Positions 19,028 to 29,547 of a DNA stretch of 64,000 bases are shown here, piece after piece. Where the stretch lies: NCBI GenBank assembly GCA_002723415.1, contig PBOA01000025.1, positions 1 through 64,000 of the forward strand. Reading direction: 5' to 3'. The notes under the pieces were generated by a model that saw only the letters and a program-made list of their open reading frames with translations, was not told where the DNA came from and ran no database searches. Source of the stretch: Chloroflexota bacterium (lineage in GTDB: Bacteria > Chloroflexota > Dehalococcoidia > Lucifugimonadales > GCA-002723415). The stretch's first letter is position 1. Each line of letters opens with the position of its first letter. Both the position numbers and the translations under genes were made by a program.

Positions 19028-20077
19028 CTAGCCTTCAACTGATATATATTTACTATCATTAGTTAATGTAGAAACCTCTCCTATAATAGCAGCATTATGT
19101 ATACCTAACGAATTTAATTTATTAATTAATTCTTGTGACCTTGATTTATCTAAAGTAATTAATAATCCACCAGAGGTTTGAGCATCACATAAAAGCAATT
19201 TACCATGATCATCAATAATGTTACCCCATTTTACAAAATCATTTAAAAATTCAAAATTACTTTTACTACCTCCGGGAAAACTATTAGTCTTAACCAAATC
19301 AAAAACACCATTCAAAAATGGTACTGAATTAAAATTTATATTTGCTGCAACATTACTTGATTTACACAAATTATATAAATGACCTAACAATCCAAAACCA
19401 GTAATATCAGTACATGCATTTACACCCACAGTCTTCATAATTGAAGAAGCATCTTTATTTAACTTTTTCATCGAATCTATAGCTGAATTTAAAATTGGTT
19501 GATTGACTGATTTATTAATATGAGCCGCCGTTATAATACCAGTACCTATAGGTTTAGTTAAAATGATATCATCATTTATTTTTGCATTAGAATTTGTAAT
19601 TTCTTCACCTGGCTTTATAATACCTGTAACACTTAATCCATATTTAGGTTCTTTATCTTTTATTGTATGTCCCCCAGAAATAACAACACCTGCTTCTTTG
19701 GCTTTATCACTACCTCCACGTAAAATTTCTACAAGAATATTTTCAGAAATATCATTGGGAAATCCTACTATGTTTAATGCACTTATTGGTGTAGCACCCA
19801 TTGCATATATATCACTAAAAGCATTAGCAGCAGCAATTTGTCCATAATTATATGGGTCATCAACAATAGGTGGGAAAAAATCAATAGTAGTCACTAAAGC
19901 AATATCATCATTCAATTTATAGACCGAAGCGTCATCAAATGAAGAATTACTTACTATAAGATTTTCATCAAATTCATTATTAATCTGCTGCAGAACCTGC
20001 ACCAAGTCTTTCTGACTATATTTAGAGGCTCAACCTCCAGAATTAGCTAATTGAGTTAAATGTATATCTTGTGTCAT
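19028..20077 (-). CDS. selD: Selenide, water dikinase, selenocysteine-containing (UGA at 20032..20030)
   Basis: In-frame extension of the 19028..20005 ORF: MTQDIHLTQLANSGG[U]ASKYSQKDLVQVLQQ; GGUA matches the SelD active site; 1050 nt, ATG at 20077. Confidence 0.95.
19987..20003 (-). promoter_or_regulatory. Candidate bacterial SECIS hairpin for selD
   Basis: Complement GGTGCAGGTTCTGCAGC folds as TGCAG-GTT-CTGCA (plus an outer G-C across one mismatch), about 27 nt 3' of the UGA. Confidence 0.6.
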
Positions 20078-20095
20078 ATAACTCCTTATTTATTC

Positions 20096-20593
20096 TTATT
20101 TATTCTTATTTATTCTTAAATAATCATTATAAATATTTTCATCAAATTCAAAAGGGAAATCAGACAAGCTATCAATTTCAATTAAATCAACAGCATCAGT
20201 CTCAAAACCTGAATACAATTTACCTCCAAAAGACTTTGCTGAAAATGCTGCAATAACTATAGGATTATTATCAGATGAATATAACCCTATAAATTCATTT
20301 ATATTTATGTCCAACCCAGTTTCTTCTTTAACTTCTCTAATTGCTGCGTTTTCTACTTTTTCACCTTTATTAACATACCCTGACGGGAAACACCATCTAC
20401 CCATAGCTGGTTCAAAAGAACGTTTAATAAGTACTAGTTTACCAATGTGTTCTACTAAAACAACTACAACTAACTTTGGATCAATATAAAAATATTTTTC
20501 ACACTTATCGCAATAAGGAATATATTCATTATCTACATTTTTAGAAGATAATGATTTACCACATTGATAACAATATTTGTAAATATCTAACAT
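20096..20593 (-). CDS. NUDIX hydrolase with N-terminal zinc ribbon (NudC-like)
   Basis: CYQCGKS...YCDKCEKYFY; GYVNKGEKVENAAIREVKEETGL Nudix box. Confidence 0.9.
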   Translation of the reverse strand: MLDIYKYCYQCGKSLSSKNVDNEYIPYCDKCEKYFYIDPKLVVVVLVEHIGKLVLIKRSFEPAMGRWCFPSGYVNKGEKVENAAIREVKEETGLDININEFIGLYSSDNNPIVIAAFSAKSFGGKLYSGFETDAVDLIEIDSLSDFPFEFDENIYNDYLRINKNK

Positions 20594-20694
20594 TATATAA
20601 CTCTTAGCTATGCAATTTATTATTTATTTGAATTGACCCAAACTTTAATTTAATTATAATCAAATTACAGAAATTTGTAATTATTAAAACTTAT

Positions 20695-21945
20695 ATGAAT
20701 AACTCAAAATTAGACATATCAAAAAGATTAAAAAAATATTTATCTCCGCAAGTATTCGATTTACTTGTAAAATGCGGCATTTTTATTGAAGAAAATTCAG
20801 CAAACTTATTTCTTGTTGGAGGTTCTTTAAGAGACATACTACTAAATAAATCCCCTAAAGATATAGACCTAACTTTAGTAAATGGAAACTCTGAACTAGT
20901 CGAAAAACTTGCAGCGTATATAGGTGGACAAATAATATTTAAATCTCAATTTTTTACTTATAAAATAAAAGTAAAAAATAGTGTTATAGATATAACTGAA
21001 GCAAGAAAAGAAATTTATTCATCCCCCGGGTCACTACCGGAAATTACTAGTAAATGTTCTATTGATGATGATCTTTATAGAAGAGATTTTACTGTTAATT
21101 CTATGGCATTATCACTTATACCATCAAAATTTGGTTCAGTTACAGATCCATTCAATGGCATTAATGATATAAATAAAAAACAAATTCGAATAATTCATGA
21201 TAATAGTTTTTCTGATGATCCTACTAGAATATTAAGAGCAATTAGATACTCAATTAGATTAAATTTTAAGATAGATTATAAAACTTTATCTAAATTAAAC
21301 GAATTTAAAAATAATATTAATTTGATTACTGGATTCCGCGTCAAAAATGAATTGATTAAAATTATACGAGAAGATTCTAGATCAAAAATCTTACTTAGTT
21401 TACATAATTTGAAAATTTTTGACATTATTGGACTAAAAATAAATATCAATAATCAAATCAACAAAATACTTGACAAATTCCAATTCAAAAAAGAATACAC
21501 TGATGATTTAATTTTAATAGGTATATTAACTTATAATTTAGATATAGAAAATATTATTAATATTACTGAAAAATTATATCTAGATTCCACATATATTAAA
21601 ACTTTAAGAGACACTCAAGAAATTAAATTATTTTTACAAAATATTAAATTAGATAATTTAAATAACAGTTCTATATATAAATCTCTAAATCCATATAAAG
21701 ATGAAGCAATCATTATAAATAGTTATTTTTCTAATACTAAAGTTTCCAATAAATTAAACCTATATTTAAATAAATTGAAATATAGTATACCTCCATTAAA
21801 TGGTTCGGAGATATTATCACTTGGAGCCAAAGAAGGCCCAAGAATAAAAGAAATCATAAATGAACTTTTATACGATAAATTAGATGGAAAGATAAAAAAT
21901 AAGAATCAAGCAATCATAAAAGTAAAACAAATCCTCAACAGTTAA
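20695..21945 (+). CDS. CCA tRNA nucleotidyltransferase / poly(A) polymerase family
   Basis: LFLVGGSLRDILLNKSPKDIDLTLVNG; RRDFTVNSMAL; DDPTRILRAIRYSIRL. Confidence 0.9.
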   Translation: MNNSKLDISKRLKKYLSPQVFDLLVKCGIFIEENSANLFLVGGSLRDILLNKSPKDIDLTLVNGNSELVEKLAAYIGGQIIFKSQFFTYKIKVKNSVIDITEARKEIYSSPGSLPEITSKCSIDDDLYRRDFTVNSMALSLIPSKFGSVTDPFNGINDINKKQIRIIHDNSFSDDPTRILRAIRYSIRLNFKIDYKTLSKLNEFKNNINLITGFRVKNELIKIIREDSRSKILLSLHNLKIFDIIGLKININNQINKILDKFQFKKEYTDDLILIGILTYNLDIENIINITEKLYLDSTYIKTLRDTQEIKLFLQNIKLDNLNNSSIYKSLNPYKDEAIIINSYFSNTKVSNKLNLYLNKLKYSIPPLNGSEILSLGAKEGPRIKEIINELLYDKLDGKIKNKNQAIIKVKQILNS

Positions 21946-21950
21946 ATTAT

Positions 21951-23360
21951 TTACAATTTATCTGAAGGTTTAGTCATTTTTTCTGGGTCAAGAATTACAT
22001 CCAATTCAGCTTCAGAAAAATCTGTTTTATCCAATGCAACTTCTTTAACTGTTTTACCTAATGCTTGAGCTTCTTTAGCTATACTTGCTGATGCATCATA
22101 ACCTATATGGGGCACAAGTGTAGTAACAATTGATAATCCTTGTTCTACCATTGAAGGTCCTTTAGATGTAGCTTTCAAACCTTGAATACATTGTTCATTA
22201 AAGTTATTTACAGATTTAGATAGAATATCTATTGATTGTAATATGTTATATGCAGCAACAGGCATCATTACATTTATCTCAAAGTTACCTGACTGACCAG
22301 CTATAGTAATTGTTGAATCATTACCAATAACTTGTGCGCAAACTTGACAAACTGATTCAGGAATCACTGGATTTACTTTCCCAGGCATAATTGAACTTCC
22401 TGGTTGAACAGCTGGCAACTCCACTTCTCCAAAACCAGCTCTAGGACCTGATCCGAGCCATCTTATATCATTGGCTATTTTCATTAAACTAACAGCTAAA
22501 GTCTTAAGTGCGCCACTGCATTCTACTATAGTATCTAAGGTACTTTGGGCTTGGAAATGGCTTGTTGTTTCATAAACAGGAAATCCTAAAGATTCTGACA
22601 GCCTATTGCATACCTTTGTAGCAAAATCAGGATGAGTATTTACTCCAGTACCTACTGCAGTACCTCCAATAGCTAATTCAGATAATTGGTTAACTATTTC
22701 AAATAATTTATCAATTCTTCTATCAATTTGGCCTGAATACCCTTCAAATTCTTGACCTAGTCTAATTGGAGTAGCATCTTGCAAATGAGTTCTACCTGTT
22801 TTAACAATTGGCATAAAATCTTGAGCTTTATTATTTAATTCATCACGAAAAGCTTCTAAAACGCCGATTAATTCATTTTGAATTCCAATTAGTGCAGCTA
22901 TATGAATTGCCGATGGTATTACATCATTAGATGATTGTCCTAAATTAACATGATCATTCGGATGAACAGGTGTCTTAGAACCAATTTTACCGCCAAGCTT
23001 CTGAATAGCTCTATTTGAAACAACTTCATTAAAGTTCATATTAGTTGATGTTCCAGAACCTGTTTGAAAAATATCAACTAGAAATTGATCATCAAAGTCT
23101 CCATTTATTACCTCTTTACAAACTTCAACTATAATATCCCCAATTTTAGAATCTAATAATCCTAAATCAACATTCACTTGAGCTGCAGCTAATTTAATTT
23201 CAGCGAGCCCTCTAATAAAACTTCTTGGAAATTTCAAATCACTTATTGGGAAATTTAAAATAGCCCTCATTGTTTGAGCACCATATAACGCTTCACTAGG
23301 AACTTTAAATTCCCCTATAGAATCTTTTTCTATCCGATAATTATCATCTTTATTTTCCAA
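21951..23360 (-). CDS. fumC: Fumarate hydratase class II
   Basis: GSSIMPGKVNPV signature; GSGTSTNMNFNEVVSNRA. Confidence 0.95.
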   Translation of the reverse strand: MENKDDNYRIEKDSIGEFKVPSEALYGAQTMRAILNFPISDLKFPRSFIRGLAEIKLAAAQVNVDLGLLDSKIGDIIVEVCKEVINGDFDDQFLVDIFQTGSGTSTNMNFNEVVSNRAIQKLGGKIGSKTPVHPNDHVNLGQSSNDVIPSAIHIAALIGIQNELIGVLEAFRDELNNKAQDFMPIVKTGRTHLQDATPIRLGQEFEGYSGQIDRRIDKLFEIVNQLSELAIGGTAVGTGVNTHPDFATKVCNRLSESLGFPVYETTSHFQAQSTLDTIVECSGALKTLAVSLMKIANDIRWLGSGPRAGFGEVELPAVQPGSSIMPGKVNPVIPESVCQVCAQVIGNDSTITIAGQSGNFEINVMMPVAAYNILQSIDILSKSVNNFNEQCIQGLKATSKGPSMVEQGLSIVTTLVPHIGYDASASIAKEAQALGKTVKEVALDKTDFSEAELDVILDPEKMTKPSDKL

Positions 23361-23490
23361 AAAATTCTCCTATTAACTTTAATCATTTATTTAATCTTAT
23401 ATTTAATATATCCTAAAAATTAGTTATTTTACAAATTTATCTGCTAATATATTATTTAATAAAAATTTTTAATACTATTTAAGGAATAAA

Positions 23491-24537
23491 ATGCAAAAAA
23501 TTGATTTTAGAAGTGACACATCCACTCATCCAACTCCAGCTATGCGAGATGCCATTTACTCTGCTAAAGTTGGAGATGATATGTTAGGAGAAGACCCAAC
23601 CGTAAATGAATTAGAAGATCTAGCGGCACACCTGCTAGGTAAAGAAGCTGCACTTTTAGTTAGTAGCGGGACTATGGGGAATTTAGTTTCAATTTTAAGT
23701 CATTCTCAAAGAGGAGATGAAATAATAATCGGAAACAAATCACATATTTTTAGAGGAGAAAATAGTGGAGCTTCAACACTAGGGGGAATATCAATTAATG
23801 TAATACCTAATAAAGAAAATGGTGAATTAGATCATACCGATATAATTAATTCCATTAAACCTCCTCAGAGCATTAATTGCCCGAGTACATCTATGGTATC
23901 AATTGAAAATACTCAAAACGCATGTGGTGGTGCAGTATTAAGTACCGAATATACTAACAGTATTAGTAGATTAGCAAAAGATAATAATATTAAACTTCAC
24001 TTGGATGGAGCAAGAATATTTAATGCATCTGTATATCTAGATATACCAGTTTCAAAATTAACATCTGCTGCAGATAGTATTACTTTTTGCCTATCAAAAG
24101 GGTTAAGTTGTCCAATAGGTTCAATTATATGTGGAGACAAAGAATTTATTGCAAAAGCTCGATATTGGAGGAAAACTTTGGGTGGAGCTATGAGGCAATC
24201 AGGAATAGTTGCTGCTTCTGGAATAGTTGCATTAAACAGTATGATAGATAGATTACAAGATGACCATGAAAATGCACAATTATTAGCTAAAGGACTTAAA
24301 GATATTCCTGGAATTGAAATAGATCCAGAAAAACTCCCAACAAATTTAGTCTTTTTTAATTTATTGGTAGATAACCCTCAGATCATATCTGATGAATTAA
24401 ATAAAATAGGTATTAAAGGAGGCAAACCTGATAAAAGGTGGAGGTTTGTAACTCATTCTGATATATCGTCAGAAGATATTTATTTTGCACTTAATTCAAT
24501 ATCTGACATAATGAAAAAGTATTATAAATTAACTTAA
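23491..24537 (+). CDS. ltaE: Low-specificity L-threonine aldolase
   Basis: DFRSDTSTHPTPAMRDA...GDDMLGEDPTVNELE; LHLDGARIFNA; CLSKGLSCPIGS. Confidence 0.92.
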   Translation: MQKIDFRSDTSTHPTPAMRDAIYSAKVGDDMLGEDPTVNELEDLAAHLLGKEAALLVSSGTMGNLVSILSHSQRGDEIIIGNKSHIFRGENSGASTLGGISINVIPNKENGELDHTDIINSIKPPQSINCPSTSMVSIENTQNACGGAVLSTEYTNSISRLAKDNNIKLHLDGARIFNASVYLDIPVSKLTSAADSITFCLSKGLSCPIGSIICGDKEFIAKARYWRKTLGGAMRQSGIVAASGIVALNSMIDRLQDDHENAQLLAKGLKDIPGIEIDPEKLPTNLVFFNLLVDNPQIISDELNKIGIKGGKPDKRWRFVTHSDISSEDIYFALNSISDIMKKYYKLT

Positions 24538-25868
24538 TTATTAATATACCTATCTCCCCAAAGTTTTTTTAATCTTTCAATTAATTTTGCTTCAAAGCCA
24601 TTATTGGTAGGGAAGTAGTATTTTTTATCTTTAACTTTATCGGGCAAATTATCCATTTGAGCAAAATTACCTGGGTAATCATGAGCATATTTATAACCCT
24701 TGCCATATCCAAGTTCTTTCATAGCATCTGTAACTGGATTTCTTAAGTGTAAAGGTACTTCTTCCTTGAACGTATTCTTAGCATCTAACATAGCTTTATT
24801 TATAGCTGTATAAACACTATTACTTTTAGGTGCAGTAGATAAATATACAACTACCTGTGATAAGTTAATTCTACACTCAGGCATACCAATTAAAGATACA
24901 GCCTGTTGGCCTGCAATAGCTAGTAGTAAAGCATTGGGGTCTGCCATACCTATATCTTCTGAAGCTAGAATAACTAATCTTCTACTTACAAAAACTGGAT
25001 CTTCTCCTGAATCTAAAATTCTTGCAAGCCAATATAAAGATGCATTTGGATCTGAACCTCTTATAGATTTTATTAATGCTGATATATAGTTGTAATGGTA
25101 ATCTCCAGTTTTGTCATAATTATAAGATGGGAACTGACTTGCATTCTCTATTATAGACTTTGTTATTACTCTTTTAGATTGCTTGTTTGGTTTTGAATAC
25201 AATGCAGCAATTTCTAAGGTGTTTAATAATATCCGAGCATCTCCACCAGAAATACTGATCAGTATTTCTAAGGCATCTGCATTAATTTTAACATTTAATG
25301 CTCCTATACCTTTATCATTATCATTAATTGCATTATTAACAATTAATTTTAAATCTTCAATTTTTAAATGGTTAAAAACGAATAATTTACATCTAGACAT
25401 TAAAGGAGAAATTATTTCAAAAGAAGGATTCTCAGTAGTAGCTCCCAATAAAATTATAGTTCCATTTTCAACATAAGGTAATATCACATCTTGTTGAGCT
25501 TTATTAAATCTATGTATTTCGTCAATAAAAAGAACAGACCTCTTAGAATACATACTTAATGATTTTTGTGCATTAGTTAATTGTTTTTTTATATCTGACA
25601 CACCTGATACGACAGCACTCATTTCAGTAAATATATAACTATCTGTCTTACCAATTAATTTTGCCAATGTTGTTTTTCCAGAACCAGGAGGCCCCCAAAA
25701 AATCATTGAAAACAATTGATTATTATCTAAAGCATTTTTAATAATAGAATTATCTCCTATAATTTCTGAATGACCAATAAAATCATTTAATTTAATTGGT
25801 CGCATTCTATGTGCTAAAGGGCCATGTGTAAGTAATTCATTTGCAGCATTAAAATCAAATAAAGTCAT
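24534..25868 (-). CDS. rarA: Replication-associated recombination protein A (RarA/MgsA AAA+ ATPase)
   Basis: GPPGSGKTTLAK; FIDEIHRFNKAQQDVILPYVENG; C-terminal MgsA region. Confidence 0.95.
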   Translation of the reverse strand: MTLFDFNAANELLTHGPLAHRMRPIKLNDFIGHSEIIGDNSIIKNALDNNQLFSMIFWGPPGSGKTTLAKLIGKTDSYIFTEMSAVVSGVSDIKKQLTNAQKSLSMYSKRSVLFIDEIHRFNKAQQDVILPYVENGTIILLGATTENPSFEIISPLMSRCKLFVFNHLKIEDLKLIVNNAINDNDKGIGALNVKINADALEILISISGGDARILLNTLEIAALYSKPNKQSKRVITKSIIENASQFPSYNYDKTGDYHYNYISALIKSIRGSDPNASLYWLARILDSGEDPVFVSRRLVILASEDIGMADPNALLLAIAGQQAVSLIGMPECRINLSQVVVYLSTAPKSNSVYTAINKAMLDAKNTFKEEVPLHLRNPVTDAMKELGYGKGYKYAHDYPGNFAQMDNLPDKVKDKKYYFPTNNGFEAKLIERLKKLWGDRYINN

Positions 25869-25904
25869 ATTAATTAACTCTAGTTCATAGTATAAAAAAT
25901 ATAA

Positions 25905-27275
25905 TTATTGTGAAATCTTGTCATAAACTGAATTTACCCCCTCAATCAATTTATTATCTTCACTATCTAAAACTGTTCGTGGATCTAATATAATATTGTC
26001 CTTTTCTATACGGGAAACTATTGGAAATGAATTTTTTAATAAATGATTAAAAAATTCATTTATACCACAATTTATATTAGACGCAGGTATTGCTAACAAA
26101 TAAGTAGGTAATATTTGTCCAGGTAAACTCCCTCCCCCTATAGTTGATTGACCTTCAATAATTTCTGAGTTTATTTTTAAATTACGTTGCCAAGCTAATG
26201 CACGAGATTTCAAAGTGTTTAAATCTGCTGATATCATTTTCCACACAGGTATTTTAGATATAGCTTCACCTTTAATATAATGTAATAAAGTAGACGATAA
26301 TGCAGTTAAATTCAATTTATCTATTCTTATTGCTCTAGCAATAGGGTGTTGCTTTATTAAATCTATATATTTCTTTTTACCTACTATTATTCCAGCCTGG
26401 GGACCACCTAATAATTTATCACCAGAGAACAATACTAAATCCATTCCCAATTTAATACTATCTTGAATTGTTGGCTCATAATCAAGTTTAAAATCTCTAG
26501 TATCAATTAAAGTACCACTACCTAAATCTTGAATTATAGGTAAATTCTTCAAATTAGATAATTTTACTAAATCTGATATATCTGCCGAATGAGTAAATCC
26601 ACTTATTTTAAAATTACTTGTATGTACAATTAATATACAACCAGACTGCTCATTTATAGCTGCTTCATAATCTCTAACATAAGTTTTATTTGTAGTACCT
26701 ACTTCCACCAAATTAGCTAAACTATTATTTATTATGTCAGGTATACGAAAACCTCCACCTATTTCTACAGCTTCACCTCTAGAAACTATTACTTCTTTAT
26801 TTTGACATAAAGCTAAAATTGTTAGAAATACTGCTGAAGCATTATTATTAACTACAAATGCCGATTCTGCCCCTGTTAAATTACATAAAATTTCACTGAC
26901 AATTTCTTGTCTAGAACCTCTCCTAGCAGATTTAATACTAAATTCTAAATCAGAATAACTTAAAGAAATATCTTTAACTGAATCAATTGAATCTGCACTT
27001 AAAGGAGCTCTACCTAAGTTAGTATGTAAAATTACTCCAGTGGCATTAATAACATGTTTAATTTCATTTAACCACAAATTATTAATTTTATTAATTAATC
27101 TATCTATAAACAATTCATAATTAAATTCTAAATTTGATTCAATAATATTTTGTCTTATAATTCCTAGTTCTAAACGAATCAATTTGACTAGCGAATCTCT
27201 AGAATAATTTTCTAGTAAATCAACAATTCTATTATCATTAAGTATTTTTTCTACACTAGGTATTTCTGACAACAT
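25905..27275 (-). CDS. selA: L-seryl-tRNA(Sec) selenium transferase
   Basis: VINATGVILHTNLGRAPLS; DLVLFSGDKLLGGPQAGIIVGKK. Confidence 0.95.
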   Translation of the reverse strand: MLSEIPSVEKILNDNRIVDLLENYSRDSLVKLIRLELGIIRQNIIESNLEFNYELFIDRLINKINNLWLNEIKHVINATGVILHTNLGRAPLSADSIDSVKDISLSYSDLEFSIKSARRGSRQEIVSEILCNLTGAESAFVVNNNASAVFLTILALCQNKEVIVSRGEAVEIGGGFRIPDIINNSLANLVEVGTTNKTYVRDYEAAINEQSGCILIVHTSNFKISGFTHSADISDLVKLSNLKNLPIIQDLGSGTLIDTRDFKLDYEPTIQDSIKLGMDLVLFSGDKLLGGPQAGIIVGKKKYIDLIKQHPIARAIRIDKLNLTALSSTLLHYIKGEAISKIPVWKMISADLNTLKSRALAWQRNLKINSEIIEGQSTIGGGSLPGQILPTYLLAIPASNINCGINEFFNHLLKNSFPIVSRIEKDNIILDPRTVLDSEDNKLIEGVNSVYDKISQ

Positions 27276-27470
27276 ATTTCTAAATTTAACCTATAAATAT
27301 TATTTTTCAAATTCTAATAAATTTATAAAATTTATCTATAAACTATCACAACAGTTTATAACATTGTATATTTACTTTCATTAAATATATTGAATAATAA
27401 TAAATTAACTGGAAATTAATATAGGCATAATATAGAATAGTTAGATTATAAATAATATAAGAGAAACAAT

Positions 27471-28061
27471 ATGTTTGTAATTGGCTTGACTGGCGGAATA
27501 GGTACTGGAAAAACATTAGTATCTAATATTCTAAGTTCATTAGGTGCATCTTTGATTAATGCAGATAAAATTGGCCATAAAATATACGAACCAAATTCTG
27601 ATGGATGGATTGAAGTAATAAAAACTTTTGGAAAAGAAATACTTAACGAAAATCAAGAAATAGACAGGAAAAAACTTGGATCAATAGTATTTAAAGATAA
27701 AAAATATTTAGACCAACTTAACTCAATTACTCACCCTAGAATTTATTCTGAAATCGAATCTGAATTGGAGATCAATTCAAATAATGGTGTAAAAGTAAGT
27801 GTTGTTGAAGCTGCATTATTAATTGAGGCAAATTGGACATCAATTGCTAATCAAGTCTGGATTACTGTTGCCAAAGAAAATACTATTTACAACAGATTAG
27901 AAACAAGAGATGGTTTGAATATTGAAGCTATCAAATCTAGAATATCTAGCCAAATGCCATCTAAAGAAAAATTAAAATTTGCTGATGTAATTATAGAAAA
28001 TGACTCAAGTATTAAAGATCTAGAAACAAAAGTAAAATATTATTGGAAAAAAATCAAATGA
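27471..28061 (+). CDS. coaE: Dephospho-CoA kinase
   Basis: IGLTGGIGTGKTLVSNIL; ADKIGH; VVEAALLIEA. Confidence 0.93.
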   Translation: MFVIGLTGGIGTGKTLVSNILSSLGASLINADKIGHKIYEPNSDGWIEVIKTFGKEILNENQEIDRKKLGSIVFKDKKYLDQLNSITHPRIYSEIESELEINSNNGVKVSVVEAALLIEANWTSIANQVWITVAKENTIYNRLETRDGLNIEAIKSRISSQMPSKEKLKFADVIIENDSSIKDLETKVKYYWKKIK

Positions 28062-28084
28062 AATAAGGAGGGTAAATTACCCAA

Positions 28085-28966
28085 ATGGCTAAATCCACAA
28101 AAACCTTATACCGAAGTTATATTATTGAAGAATACAATCTTACTGAAGAACCCTACTATTTGCCAGTAAATGATGAAGTAGAACTTTTTGAAGCTGCATA
28201 TAAACAAAGAATCCCTGTGATTTTTAAAGGCCCTACAGGATGTGGCAAAACTCGATTTATAGAATATATGTCTTATAAAATAGGAGTCCCATTAACTAAA
28301 GTAAAAAAACAAGATAATAAGAGTCAAAATAATATACCATTAGTCACAATAGCTTGTCATGAAGATTTAACTGCTAGTGATCTCGTAGGCAGATATCTGT
28401 TAGAAGGAGATAAAACTGTATGGATTGATGGACCATTAACTAGAGCTGTAAAAGCAGGTGGAATATGTTATCTTGATGAAATTGTTGAAGCGAGAAAAGA
28501 CACTACCGTAATAATTCACCCTTTAACTGACCATAGAAGGATATTGCCAGTTGAGAAAAAAGGAGAATTATTAGAAGCTGCTGAAGGTTTCTTATTAGTT
28601 TTATCATATAACCCAGGATATCAAAGTGCTCTTAAAGATTTAAAACAAAGTACAAGACAAAGATTTATATCAGTAGAATTCGACTATCCTTCCCGTGATG
28701 CTGAAGCTGAAATAATAAAACACGAATCTGGGCTTGATATTCAAACTTCCACACAACTTGCTAAACTAGGTGAAAAGGTTCGAAATTTAAAAGAACATGG
28801 ATTACAAGAAGGATCTAGTACTCGGCTACTTATATATGCTGGCAAACTAATTTCTCAAGGTATCAAACCTAGGCGTGCATGCCAAGTAGCAATAAATTGG
28901 GCTGTTACTGATGATATTTCAATTCAAAAGAGCATATCTGAACTGATTTCTTCAATTTTTGAATAA
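28085..28966 (+). CDS. MoxR-family AAA+ ATPase (CbbQ/NorQ-like)
   Basis: [54 protein letters not shown]. Confidence 0.9.
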   Translation: MAKSTKTLYRSYIIEEYNLTEEPYYLPVNDEVELFEAAYKQRIPVIFKGPTGCGKTRFIEYMSYKIGVPLTKVKKQDNKSQNNIPLVTIACHEDLTASDLVGRYLLEGDKTVWIDGPLTRAVKAGGICYLDEIVEARKDTTVIIHPLTDHRRILPVEKKGELLEAAEGFLLVLSYNPGYQSALKDLKQSTRQRFISVEFDYPSRDAEAEIIKHESGLDIQTSTQLAKLGEKVRNLKEHGLQEGSSTRLLIYAGKLISQGIKPRRACQVAINWAVTDDISIQKSISELISSIFE

Positions 28967-28976
28967 ATGAAAAAAT

Positions 28977-29534
28977 ATGAGTAATAACATACTAAATACT
29001 ATTAAATTGGGTATCCAAAATAAACCTAAAGTTCCTATATTAAATAATAATATGATGCCTGCTGGTGTGATGGTATTAATATTTGAAAAAGATAAAGATT
29101 GTTATTTTATATTAAACAAAAGAACTGAACTAGTTGAACACCATAAAGGTGAAATATCATTTCCTGGAGGTAGTAAAGATCCAGAAGATACTGATTTATT
29201 ATATACAGCATTAAGAGAAACTCATGAAGAAATGGGAATTCACCCTAATAATATTAATGTGATAGGTGAAATAGATGATGTTGAAACAAATAGTGATTTT
29301 ATCATTACTCCATTTGTTGGATCTATATCCTATCCTTATGAATATGAAATTAGTAAAATCGAAGTAGCTGAAGTATTAGAAGTTCCGTTATCTGCTTTAA
29401 CTAATCCACAAAATATAAATTATTCTAATCATGATAAATATGGCAGTCTTATACGATACCAATTTTTTAACCATAACATATACGGGGCCACAGCACGCAT
29501 ACTAGAAAAAGTGATTAGTTTAACAACTATATAA
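28977..29534 (+). CDS. NUDIX hydrolase (CoA pyrophosphatase-like)
   Basis: EISFPGGSKDPEDTDLLYTALRETHEEMGI. Confidence 0.88.
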   Translation: MSNNILNTIKLGIQNKPKVPILNNNMMPAGVMVLIFEKDKDCYFILNKRTELVEHHKGEISFPGGSKDPEDTDLLYTALRETHEEMGIHPNNINVIGEIDDVETNSDFIITPFVGSISYPYEYEISKIEVAEVLEVPLSALTNPQNINYSNHDKYGSLIRYQFFNHNIYGATARILEKVISLTTI

Positions 29535-29547
29535 ATCAGGAGTTTTT

